Positions 25,323 through 37,700 of a stretch of 64,000 nucleotides of DNA are shown in pieces. This DNA is from Numida meleagris (taxonomy: Eukaryota; Chordata; Aves; Galliformes; Numididae), in contig NC_034411.1 in assembly GCF_002078875.1 (NCBI RefSeq), forward strand, positions 2,312,194 to 2,376,193, written 5' to 3'. The translations under genes and the position numbers were made by a program. Under the pieces are notes generated by a model that worked only from the letters and a program-made list of their open reading frames with translations, was not told where the DNA came from and searched no databases. The first letter of the stretch is position 1, and the number at the start of each line of letters is the position of its first letter.

Positions 25323-25327
25323 ATTGG
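25323..25327 (-). promoter_or_regulatory. CCAAT box (NF-Y type)
   Basis: GCGCCAATCA context on the minus strand at the outer edge of the CpG island, about 830 bp upstream of the USP34 ATG. It is further from the start than NF-Y sites usually are. Confidence 0.3.
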
Positions 25328-25329
25328 CG

Positions 25330-28300
25330 CTTTCCTCCTGCGGGGATACAGCATCGGTCTTCATTTGCTAAAATACCATTTCCTTCTTAGCGTTATCAGT
25401 GTTGAAGTTCTTGAAATTAAAAGCCGGTTCTATACAAAAAGAAGTGTGGTAGGCATCTTAATGTTGTCATACTGAACTAATACAAAGACGGTTGCTGTAA
25501 GAAATTGTGTTTATTTCCTTTCTTAACCTTTAACATCATTTTTACAGGTATCCCTGCTAGCGTGGAATGGATACAACTCGAGTGCATCAGCTGTGTTTGC
25601 AAGAAGATCACGTTTTTACCAGAAAATATAGTTCCACGCTGTGCATAATCGGAGTTGAATATGTATTTGTTTCTCTTTACCCTTTTCCTTACATAGAGCT
25701 TGCGGTCCATTTGATCACAGATCCAGGGCATCAGAAGTTTACTTTACTGACAGCTCAGTTCTTTGATCTGATTGCATGGCCGCATAAACACCACAGCTGG
25801 CACAAGAAAGGGGCCTTTTGAATCATATCACGTGCTAGGTTCAACGTATACAACAGAGGAATACGAGTGACCTTGTTCCTACTTCTGTGCAGACTAGAAC
25901 ATTGTCAAATAGACTTTACAGCAGTCTCATTTTTGTTAAAGAAAAATGACATTGCAGTTTTAAAATTAAATGCAAGCTTCCGAACAGAAGGCAACAGGAC
26001 CTATAAGTGGCCTACGGTTTTGGTGATAGTGATAATCATCTACTCCTCCTTCTATCCATTGCTTATTTTCTCTTGGCCTGTATTCTCTCCTCATGTGCCA
26101 TCATTGCAATGTGGCTTGATCCCTAGGAGGCCCTCTTTCCTGCTCCTGACCATAATGCTACTCTTAGTCAGGAAATGCTTCCTTTGGTACACTGACAGCA
26201 TGGTTCTGAAGTAGTAATTGAAGAGAAATGCAAGACCTGAGCAAAAGTAAAACTCTATATCCAAACTTCGTACTAGATGAATAGTTTGAGATCCATATAT
26301 ACGTACACTTACAGCATCAATGTCCCAAGACCAAACTCATTCCAGGCAATTTTTATTTTTAGGTTAAAGATGAAACGAACCATTCACCAAATTTAAAAAA
26401 AAAATCCCTGATGTAGATTAGGGGTCAGGTGGTCTTTCTAAGCCTTCATTTAGATAGCCTGAGGATTGTACTCAGCCTAATTCTGGGGTCATCTCTCTCA
26501 CAGTAGGTTTCAATTTTCATTTCCATTACGTCAGTCTCTAAAGAAGTTGTCACATAACTGATGATCCTTTGGATTCAAAAGCGAGCAGAACTCTTGAAAC
26601 TCTTTTGGACTCTTCATTGGTAAAGCATGCATTTATGACTACCTTTGTGAAGTTTGCTCTAATGATTGCGCAGTTGCAAGAAGTTAATTCAAGAAGCAAA
26701 ATGCTCACAGGTAGAGCTCTGGGGAGATAAGTTAATAAAATAATGTTGATACAAAAAAAGAAAAACTCAAGCTAGATCTAATGCTACAGATTCCAGAAGA
26801 GAAAATTGATCATTACTATCTCGTTATCAACAGTTACGTCAAAATAATAGCTGTAGTAGTAAGCAGGCTGCAAACAGTTCTTTCCAGCACACACAATTAC
26901 GTAGTGACACTGAGATAAAACAATTTTAACTCCTATCCCTCATCATCAATTGGTCCATTGTTCCCAACAGTCTCTACATGAAGGAACCCACAAAGACTGC
27001 AGATTTGCCAGGAATTAAGAAAGAAAAACTGAGACAGAGCTTGCAAAATGTAGGCCCTTTCACGTATTTTGATAGGGTATTTGGAAGTCCTTTTTAACCT
27101 AATAAAAGTGTAAATATGAGTGTCTCACTTGGATCTTTTTAACTTATCTCATTCTCATCCCTATTATTTTTCAAAACATCCCTTCTTAACCCAATCTTTG
27201 TTTTTTAAGCTGTTTTATTGCTCCCGCTTAACAGCATGAATGAACACAGGAAGACACATGTATGAAAATGAAAAGCAAACACAGGGCAGGTATGTATGTA
27301 ACTGCAGTAGCATTTGATTCATTTCAGAGTTCTAATTTAGACAAGATAGGTGTCTTGAAGAGACTGCTGGCAGTCTGAATAGCTATGTTCAGCTTTAAAA
27401 AAAGTCATTCTGCAAAGCTGTATGTATTTGGTAAATGCAGCCAATCTATTGCAGTACACTACATGCTCCATCAGGTAGTCCAAACAATCTTACCCAAATA
27501 TATAAAAATTCAAAGTAGAGGATAGCAAGAACAAGTTGAAAGCCACGGAGTCCTAGTGCCAAGCTGAGTTCCCAACTGCTCATCTTTGTTCTAACAAGAA
27601 CAGGAGTAGAAAAGGTCTTCTCCCATTCAGCCCTTAGTGTCAGAAGTTCAAGCTGAAGCAGTATCAGTTATATTATTTTCCCTAGGAACATGTCAGGTTT
27701 TTTTTTTTTTTTTCCAGAATTAGCATAGTTCTGTGAATGTACAAAACATCACAGAAGTGTAATATAGTGTACTTGTAGAGGCCTGAGAAGTTACCTGGAA
27801 TTTCTGTTTCCTGACACAGCATGTGTACTACTAAAACACAAGCACTCACTGCATTTTCCTTTTTTTAATAAAAACTTTCAGGGGTATGGGGATCTTTTCT
27901 CCCCATAGTCAAGAAATGCTTAATGATTTCAGGTGCTTTTAGTAATTAAGGTGCATTGTATGTCAAATTTGAAAAATGATTGGCTAAGCCTTTTCCCAAG
28001 AGAATGCTGCTGAGCAGTCAACTTCAGAAATGATCTCCTAAATGGGGAAGTCTAAATACAAATTCAGTTCCATTAAATCACGTACAGAGGTGCATTCATG
28101 AAGGGCAGGAAGGAAAGGTTATGTTCTTTTACTCATTTTGTAACCAAAATGGTTTTTAAAAGCAATCTCTAACGTTTTGGTTTTGCTCTCTTACATTTGG
28201 AGACATACCTAGTAACACGGGAGGAAGAGAAGAATCTAGGCACCCATACAAGCAAGTAAATAGTGCCCCAGAAGTTTGGGGTCAGTAATAATTTATCTAG

Positions 28301-28530
28301 AGGGACAGGCAGTCTCAGAGGCACAGCTCAACACTAAAGCAAGCTCCTTGCTTTAGTCAGCCTCCGTACATTTTAATGCAGTGATATTTGCAACATCTTT
28401 TTCTAATGCCACTCCCCTTCATCCACAGAAATCCACAGCCAAAGTTCTACAGCTTTCCAGTGAAGTCTACTGGAAGTCATTTCAAGCTTTCCTTGAGAGA
28501 TGGAACATTATTCTAAAGCTTTTTGCATAA
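25330..28530. other. Intergenic DNA between USP34 promoter and XPO1 3' end
   Basis: AT-rich DNA after the CpG island. It contains T16 at 27699-27714 and an A run near 26394-26402. Frames of 84-115 codons at 25477-25731 (-), 25567-25821 (+) and 25867-26214 (+) show no recognisable protein. No RNA gene is seen. Confidence 0.7.
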
Positions 28531-28538
28531 ATATTAAC

Positions 28539-28544
28539 TTTATT
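28539..28544 (-). terminator. Possible distal poly(A) signal AATAAA
   Basis: AATAAA on the minus strand, about 3 kb after the XPO1 stop. Others lie at about 29697-29692 and 28893-28888. Any of them could end a long XPO1 transcript or be chance in AT-rich DNA. Confidence 0.25.
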
Positions 28545-30654
28545 GGAAAATAGTTCACTTAACCAGTCAGATTAACACACAGCAAATTATTCAAGTTAGA
28601 AAAAGAAAACTAACCTAAAATGCTTTGGAAAATAATCTGCTCCAGTTACAGTAGCAAACACATGGTAGCCTGAAACAAGCACTTGGGGGTGTCTTCATCA
28701 GCTAACAGGCAATCGATTCATGTAAACACAGAAAACACCCTGTAATAGTTTTTTGTTAATGAATGTACCTAGAGTACATAGAATTCTTCTTTTAAAATCT
28801 GTATAGAAATATGCACAAAGTAAACATTGGTTTACATATAATTACAAGTTGTAGTTATTTTTATGACGGGTTCATGCTTTTTATCCATTTATTTTCATTT
28901 CCAGAGTGTGCATTCAACGTAGTTATCTAGAACCTTCTCAGGTGTACATCGTAATCGTTTTTTCACATACAGGATAACTGCACTAGAAATAGACACACCC
29001 TTCCCCACAGATCTTACCAAGAACTCTGCATAAGCTGAATTTTGATAGCATCTGCAGAGATCAGCAAAAGGCACCAATTTTGAAGATAACACAGTTTTCT
29101 TTTTTTCAGATTTAAAAGGGAAGTGAGAACTAACATGAACATTTTGTTACTAGATCATCTAAAAGGTACCAGAACAATGAAAAACTCTTATCTGAATTGC
29201 ATTTTTAACCACGCTTCAGGTGTTCTTTGAAAGTCAGATTTACTTCTTTAGTACACGTCAGACCGTAAGCCTTGCAAATGTACTTCAACCTTGAACGTGA
29301 AAGGTGCACGTAAAAGCAGAGGTGCACTTCTCACTCAGAACTACTTTTACTGCACGTCTCAACTAATCTAGTTCTGCCACTTGTGGAATACGGTCATTCT
29401 GATGTCACGCTATGGGGGTATTTCCATTTTAATAGTTTTCTTCCTTGTCTCCACAGCTTTTGATAACCTGCAGCTCTATAATGCTGTGACTAAGCCCGGT
29501 CACAAGCGATTTTAGTATCCTTCAACAGTACTTCAAATACTTTAAACTGCTTCTTCGGGTACACACTGCCTTACGAGAACAGAAAGCTATAATTCAACAG
29601 GACAGAAAGACATGAAAAAGATTAAAGCATGAGTTTGAGAAACAAACAAAATCCTTCATCTAGCAAACTACTTAACAATTTTGGTAGGCTTTATTGTAAG
29701 TCCCAGTCATAAAGGGTTTGAGGAACCTTCTCTCTACAGCTTATCACTTTCTGATTGCAGTATTTGGGATGATAAAAGACGTTCCAGCAGTAGTGGCTTT
29801 GGTTTTTTAAGGCCAGCTAAGTCAAGCAACGGAGAGATGTTCAGACACAGAATGGGACCAGTACTCGAGACTGGAAACATTCTGGTTACGGTAAAATTAT
29901 ACATGAACACTGCTATCTCATGCACTTCTACTTCAAAATTAATGTACAGCACAAAATAACTTACAGTATCCAAGCTTACATAAAGCACCTCCACAACTGT
30001 CTAACTTCGTTTTACAGTTCTGCATGAATTGTTATATTTTGCATCACAGTTAACAATCCTAAGACCAGAGACCAAATAAATGGAAAGAAAAAAAAACCCA
30101 CAACCTGTGGGAGACTTTAATGTCAACTGTTAGAGAACAGAAGAGAGACACTGCAAACACGGGGAAGCCAAGACTGTACACCATCTTAGTGTTCACACTA
30201 CTTAAGTTTTCTCATCTGTACTTCATACATCTGTGAAAATTATTTAACTACAAAACTTTAGGTAGAAAAATAACTGCACATCTGGTCTATATGTGTTATT
30301 AATATGTACTAGTATCAATTTTTAGTCAAGATACAGTTTAATAACTCTTTGGAATAAAATACAAAGAGTACATATATGGAGAGCAAGAGTACCTTATTAC
30401 TGACATTTTATAGCAATGTAGTATGGAGTATTTTTAGTCATGGTGTTAAGTCAAAACAGCTACTATACTTTCAAACAGAACCCAACTTATTTCGTGTTAG
30501 CTTTCAAGCATAGCCAAAGTCCTCGAGATCAGGGGAAATCAAGAAGCAATGGTAACCTAGACCTCGAGGAACATTTCCTACGCCTTCAGGATACAAACCT
30601 TTAATACGATCACAGCATTTTCATCCAGTAAAAGAATAAGCCGAAGAAAGAAAA
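28545..30654. other. Region downstream of the proximal XPO1 poly(A) site
   Basis: AT-rich, free of recognisable transposons. It is either an extended XPO1 3'UTR or intergenic. A 92-codon plus frame at 29681-29959 and an 86-codon minus frame over the same bases have no recognisable similarity. Confidence 0.5.
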
Positions 30655-31554
30655 ATAAATGTAAACCAAGTTTATTTTGCTTTTAAGTAGTGTTCTTTAA
30701 GCACTACAGCATGGTAAACAATGTAAATTAGTATAAGTCATCTCAAAAGCCAGAGGGTTTTTTTTTTTATTTTATGAGTTGTTAAAAAGATGCAGCCTAT
30801 TCTAACAGGATAAATATTTTAACCATTTCACTTCGAGTTAATGAAGGCTCACAAATGAGCAACACTCCTCATTGAGGAAAACAAAAAGCTGTTGTCGACA
30901 AAGCGACAGCACACACACAAAAACAAAAGAACTGTGTAAAAATAACTAACTGTACTGTGTTCCCATACTCTTTAGAAGTTGCTTTACAATGGGATGATAT
31001 GCACATGATCTTGCTGCAAACTTGCCATACAACTTGCAAATACATGTAAGCCTAGCCTTTACCCACTCAAGTCCAAAAAGCTGCTAACTGATCAAAAAAT
31101 TGCAGCACTATAATCCTCTGCTTAACAATTCATTAAAACTGTTTTACTCATTACTTTTTCCTCCTAGACTGCAGGGCAGGCTAGAAAGAAAATGATCCCA
31201 AATTAAAAATTGATACTCTTACAGGAAATTGTATAGTTTTGCAATATAGTCCTTTACAATTTAAGTTTTGCCTATTTTCCCCTTAGCCACAAAAATGGGC
31301 ATGAAATAATTACTTTGAAAATGCATTAATTTTCAATTCATGCAAATCTAAATAAAGATGACCAAACAAAAGCTTAAACAATGGAAGGATATTTCACAGA
31401 AAATTTCTTATACAAAAAACACATAAGAAAAAGGGCCACTAGGTGACATTTTAATTTACAAATTGGCATCATTTTGGTCAACAAATATCCAAGTGCTGTT
31501 TTCTTCTGTCACAACTAAGTGGCTGTACAGAAAGAAAACCGCAGAACTTATTTT
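30655..31554 (-). other. XPO1: XPO1 3'UTR (proximal form)
   Basis: About 900 nt after the TAA stop, AT-rich and without repeats. The proximal end is inferred from the poly(A) signal at 30676-30671. If distal signals near 29697, 28893 or 28544 are used, the UTR could reach about 3 kb. The length is an inference; only the stop codon and signals are seen. Confidence 0.6.
30671..30676 (-). terminator. XPO1: Proximal poly(A) signal AATAAA for XPO1
   Basis: AATAAA on the minus strand, about 880 nt after the stop. It is followed by a TTTACA cleavage context and a U-rich stretch (TTTATTTTTCTTTCTTC), as expected for a downstream element. A second AATAAA at 30771-30766 lies inside an A run and looks weaker. 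Confidence 0.5.
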
Positions 31555-31701
31555 TTAATCACACATCTCCTCCGGAATTTCATGTGGATTAAGGATGCCA
31601 GGTACAGACATCTGAAGTTTATGCTTCTCCTCTTGAGCTTGCCGAAGGGCTGTTTCTCTTTCCTCCAAGAATAAATCTGACGTGTCTTCACCTGCAAATT
31701 C
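31555..31701 (-). CDS. XPO1: XPO1 last coding exon, residues 1024-1071 and stop
   Basis: 147 nt: [10 protein letters not shown] to EIPEEMCD, then TAA at 31557-31555. It encodes the acidic linker and the C-terminal helix and tail of HEAT 21, which in known structures crosses the ring and weakens NES binding when Ran is absent. Thr1040, Gln1046, Leu1052 and Leu1060 differ from the human residues I recall, so this tail is the most divergent part of the protein. Confidence 0.97.
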   Translation of the reverse strand, partial: EFAGEDTSDLFLEERETALRQAQEEKHKLQMSVPGILNPHEIPEEMCD

Positions 31702-34700
31702 CTGTATAATTCACACAAAAATCATTATTTTACTGGAAGTGCATCAGGAAGAGTAATAAGCTTCTGAAAAATCAAGAGCAACGTTGGACACATCTTCCCT
31801 TCACATCCCTGTCGGACTATTTCTTGTTTTGCTTTCCATACGTAAGATCAGAATTAATAGAAAAGAATGCAAAATTTCTAAGATTTTCACCACGCATTAC
31901 GCAGTAATGTGTAGTAGTAACACAGCTTTTTGAGCTTATTGTTAAAGCATTATCTTTACAATATTGGAAATATCTGCCTAATGTAGCCTGAAAGCATTTT
32001 TAACTTATACTTTCATACAAACATCTTGAATTTTAGCATCTTTGGAAAAATAAAAGCAGAGTACTAGTCTGTCAACTTTCAAAACATGCCCCAGTCCCAA
32101 GCAGAATGGAAACAAAATCTGTTTTGTGCCCATTTTAGACCTACAAATTGTATGCACAAAGTGTAAGCAATAGCATGCATTTAAACCCAATCTATACGAT
32201 TAAATTATGCTGAAACCACAGAATTGCAGGGCCTGGAAGGGACCTCCAGAGATCATCCAGTCCAACTCCCCTGCAAAGCAAGCTCCCGAGACTGGGTTGC
32301 ACAGCTCAGTGTCCAGGCAGGTCTTGAATGTCTCCAGAGAAGGAGACTCCACATACCCCCTGGGCAGCCTGTTCCAGTGCTCCATCACCCCTGCCGTGAA
32401 GAAGTTCTTACGCGCATTTGTGCAGAACTTCCTATGCTTCAGTTTGTGGCCATTTCCCCTTGTCCTATTGCCATGCACCACTGAAAAGAGCCTGGCCTCG
32501 TCCCCTTGCCTCCCACACCTTAGATACTTATAGACATTGACCACATCCCCTCCGAGTCTTCTTTTCTCAAGGCTGAACAGACCCAGGTCACCCAGCCTTT
32601 CCTCAGAAGAGAGGTGCTCCAGGCCCTTTATCATCTTTGTGGCCCTCCGCTGACTCTCTCCAGGAGATTCCCATCTTTTTTGTACCAAAATGGATTACAT
32701 AATCCAGTATCTATACACTCAGTTTTAAGTAGTAGTAAAATATACACCTTTTTTAAAATAAACGCTGTCCAATTACTTTTAAAAACATTATCCTGCTAAA
32801 TAGTTTTACAATTCTTTTAAGAAACCATGCCAAACGTACCTTGATTTGGACCAGGAAATCCCTTAGGTGCTCCTTGAAGGCAGGAATATCCTGGTTTAAA
32901 CTGAAGAGTCCCGTTACAAACAGCTTAACCTGGGCACTAACAGTAAATACATCCGTTAGTATTTCAAGACATAAGTATCCACTCAGAAGCATCAAGTAAC
33001 TACAGCACACTTACTCTTGTAGATGAGGAAACGCAGACTTGAGAAGATTAGCAACGTACTCCTGAATAAACATTTGGTTGTTCACTGGATTTCCAGGATT
33101 TAATGGAGTACTTATTTTTCCCTCTTCTACCAAGTTGAACATGTATGCAAGGATTGACGCATGCATTGTCAAACCTGAACAGATCAAAATTATACAGTTA
33201 CTCAGAACAGGAAATGCAACATTATTTTGATGTTTGAAAGGCTTGTTTTTATTTGGCTCAGTCTTACCAGCAGTATGTGAAGTGTCTGTTACAACAGAGA
33301 AGATGTGCTGAAGGATATCACAGAAATACGTCTGATAGAAACTCTGAGCAGCAGCCTCTTCTTGTGCAACGTTTTGTAGCAGAGTATAAAGTATCTGAAG
33401 TCCTGCAATATTTACATAAACGAAAAGATGAACAACAAAACTACACTAAGAGCGCCATGCATCTTTCTGCCTTTTCCAAGTGAGACAAACATCCCAAGAA
33501 ATTCTGACAAGCACTGAAAAGTATTACACTGATCATTTCCACGGTATTTCCTCAAGCAGCCAGTAGAGGGCGGCAGCCACATTTATACAGAGCACCAACT
33601 TGGTTTTTATTCTTAAAGGCAGAACCACAAAAACCCACCACACAACTTTGCTGGTACAAACAAAAATGAGAAACACTCTATGAATAAAGACATACTGGTT
33701 AATTTAAGAAGGGAAAAGTTACACAAACAGTTACCTTACCAGCTGAAATTCAACTCAAAGCTATCTTTTATCCCTTCCAAATATCAACAATTGGGTAAGA
33801 TCAAGGTGGCTTCACAACAATCGTTTTTATCCAGTGGATGGGATGCTTTTAGAATTTGACATTTACATAGCTCTTCCTAGCCTTCCCTGGCAACTCCCAT
33901 CCTGGAGGACACACTCAAGTGTGCTAGAAACAGCTTCAGTGAAACTTGAGAACAAGTTTAACTTGCTGTTGTTCAAAAGAAGCAGTTTTCCTTTAGTCTA
34001 AGCATTTCCCTTTCCTTTTGACATCAGTGGCTCCCAGACTGAATTCACTCACCAAGCATTCATTTTTCTGTTGTCTTTTTCAGTAATAATTCAGAAACTG
34101 TCTTAGTGAGGCAAGAAGTCAAACACTGCAGGCAGCACAAGGAAAGCTGAAGCAGAATACCAGCTTCAGCAGCAATGAGCTGTTGCATCAGTTCAGCCAT
34201 TTCAGAAAAACCCTCACACTGAACAGAAAGCATGCAGAAACTGCAACAATGCCCCCCTCTGCCAGTGAAACAGCATCCAACTATTTCCGTACATTAATGG
34301 ATATCTGGTTGTCAACTTGAAATTGAGACAGGAAAATACTGTTCTTCTGTAGCAAATACAATATATAACAGTGTGACTAGAACGCTATGTTTGACTAAAG
34401 ATGCAAGAAAGCAATAGTCTACATACTTAACACTTAAAACTTCGATTTACCTGTATCTGCAACATTTCTCATTGTATGTTTGAAAGCCCAAATAATAGAA
34501 TCCAAAACAAGTTTGAACTGTGCAGGTGGAATGGCCAGGAATGCTGGGAAGCAATGAGAATTTACAGCCTGGAGTAGTAAGAAGAAGTTTGTTCTATGTT
34601 CAGGATACTCTTCGAAGTCCTGAGGGCAGGGGGCGGGTGGAAAGAGGAGGAAAAAAAAGCCACAGTCAGTCAAGCTTCCAGAATAGCTCAAAGATCCACC

Positions 34701-37700
34701 ATAGTATCTCCTGCTAAGAGTGATGCTATTCCAATATGGAATAGCATTTAGATCTCAGGTTTAAAGAAATCTGAATACAAAGCAAAGCTTACAGTTCCCA
34801 GATACCCAGTAAAATTCTTCCCTACACTTTCACCACCAAAGCTTGGTAAGACCATTTTCTAGAGTTACACAGTATCAGCAGGCTGAACCACATTTTGTCA
34901 GTACACAACTTTAATTACTACTTGCTCCACAGACACAAGACAGATAACCTCAGCAATTAAGCACCTAGCTATGACAAGAACACAATTTCTGGTTCACACT
35001 GTTGCAAAATGGCACTAATATAGCCAGTATTATCCAAGTACCCATTGTAAACTGTAGCACAGAAACTCTATCATAAACAGGATACAGCAAAGAAATATTA
35101 AAAGAACTAATCAATACTTATATTCATAAATTTTAAGTACATATGAATTTTAGTCATTCACCCTACACAGAAGTGTACTTCAAGTATACTTCTGCTTCCA
35201 GAACCATGACATTCCAAGATCCTGGAACAGAAAAACAACTAATAATTTTATTTCAGAACCGTGTCAAAGAAATTGAAGTCAGTGAGATTAAGGCATTCAC
35301 CTAGACAGCCAGAATTCCTGAACCTCAACTTAAATTCCATGGAACAGAAGCCATGTAATAATACTAAGTTAACTACACACTGCCCCCTTTCTGGCAATAC
35401 CCAAAGACTAGTACGCTAAATATAAAATTCTTTTTCTTTTTGCTTTATCCAAAATTTAAATACCTTATTGATCATATTTAATGTGCACTCAAAAACAGCA
35501 TCAAATATCTGAGGTATTTCAGCAGTAATGTGTCCGCCCAGCTTGTTTACAATGATAGCCATAGTGCTAAGTACTTCAGGTTCTCTAGCAGCTGGAACAT
35601 TTCTCTGGTAGTCAATGAGAACTGCATCCAACAAGGGAGGAACAAAGTTTTCAGCAACCTAAATAAAAGAGCAAGACATGGTTACAGCAGTGCAGTTACT
35701 GAACAAAGCGTCAAGCCATCACCGGCTAGTTCTGAAAGAAGCTAAAAACATGTTACACATCCATATGCTTCCCACCCACTGTATTCATCCAGCAGTGGTC
35801 ACTTGAGGGCTCTCTTACACCTTCTTGCTTCCCCTGAGGATCGCTCTCAGCTGCAATTAACTGCAGCCATCAAAACACAGCTCAGGCCTATCCTGTGAAT
35901 GATCACACCTTATCCTTCCTTCAGACACTGCAGCTCTGAAACTAGTTCCTGTGAACAGAGCAACGACGACTGCTCTTCAGCAAAAGAGCAGAGTTCTTCC
36001 TGATTGTGTCGTATTAACTGTTAGTATGAAATAAATTCACTTACCATCTGAGGATCATTGGACCTGCTCACCCAGCCAGAAATCAGTTTTAAAGTTTCCC
36101 TTTTCACAGTCCTCATACTTCTAATCAAGGGCTGCTTTGTTACCATTTCACCTGAAAAATTGCAAAGCTTCACTTAATCTGGGTAAGACGTGTCAACAAA
36201 CAGAATCACTTAAATTGGTGCCATGATATTCAGAATGCTTCGTTTTTATACCCAAACGACGAAGAATGAAGACTTTTCATTCATGTTACGCAGATAAAAA
36301 CTACCTCCCCATTATTTCAGCTCCATAGGTCCAAGTTGCAGTTTAGTATTATAATACTACTACTGACAGCACACTGCCTGCACAACCCAAAAACAAAGCT
36401 GCAACTTACTTCTCAAGTAAGGGAATCATGCATGTTCATTTGATGATCTGGATCAAGCTTACCTCTAGTTCTCACTAAGCGATGAGAGGACACCAGCCTA
36501 TATAGTGTTCTACAGCAAGCTCCTGATTTTGTCACAGACAAACCTCATTGTTCCAACTTGTATTTATTACAAGCATCCTAATTCTTCATTTTCTCACATC
36601 CAAGTCAATTTTAAGTCTCATCAGTAAAACCTGCTTTGAGTGCACAGCCCAAACAGTCCTAACAGTGTATCCAAGGAAAACCCTGGCAGACTGCAGGCAG
36701 GGAAACAAGGGTAGAACTGCTTCTGCTGGCATCAGAGATTACCAGTTGTAAGAACATACTCTGAGGCAAGTGCAATCACAATAGCTCCTGCTCTAGTAAA
36801 ACATCAGGACTAGAAGTCCTAGCAACTGCTTCCTATTTTTGTTGTCATTGTGGTGTTTTTTTTTTTGTTTTAAATAAGAACAAATTCTGGCAATTAGAGC
36901 TGCAGAATCAAAAAATGTATTCATTTTACAGCCAGTTTTATTCTCAGTTCTGAGAAGCCACTTCAACTTCAGTGCTTAAATCTTAACATTCACATATAGA
37001 ATTATTTGCATGGCTAAGAAAATCTGTCGTAACGCAGATCCAATAACCAATTCGTTTTATCTTGTCAAGAATTACTACAGCACCACATTCTACTTAGATA
37101 TCACAGATCCTAATTTGTCCAGTAAAAACTGATTAGGTAACTTGTAATTCCTTCTCATTGATTCCTGGTCTAGTTTATGACAAATTTGAGGCACCTTCAC
37201 TAAATTTACACTTCTGTAATAAAGGTTTTTCAGTAATACAACATCACCAAACCAAAACTGCCAACATACTAGGGTCTTTTCTTATTCAAAAAGAGTAAGT
37301 CAAAAGAATTCACGCTACAACTTTGTCTCTACAAGGCTGCTATTAGTCAGCAGTCTCTTGTATATCCTTCCTAAACTCATGCTTGTATCTTTCCTCCTTC
37401 CAGAATCAGAGTTTCTTTGAATAAAACATCTGGGTAACAAAAACAATTTAAGCAAGAGCATTTTCAGTCATTCTCTTGCCCAAACACACACACAAAGAGA
37501 CAACAAACAAAGAACATCACCACCAATAAACACACAGTAAGATAAGCCCACTTGTAACAAATTTGAAGCCTGATGAGGTGCGCTGCCAATCCTATTGTTA
37601 TGAAGAACATGGAATTTCTTACCATTAGCCTGAATAGCTGCGGAAATATTTTCACTTAGGCACTTGTACACATTCAGCATATCCAAATAAATTCTTCCAA

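Noticed and set aside
24495..25364. A 289-codon minus-strand frame and others through the gap
   Set aside because: The frames run through unknown bases and have no recognisable domain. The true USP34 start is fixed by in-frame stops in another frame.
25477..26214. Frames of 84-115 codons just outside the CpG island
   Set aside because: They overlap on both strands, have no recognisable domain, and sit in AT-rich intergenic DNA. A noncoding transcript is possible but not shown.
29681..29994. Overlapping 92- and 86-codon frames behind XPO1
   Set aside because: They mirror each other on opposite strands and have no similarity I recognise. Chance is likelier.
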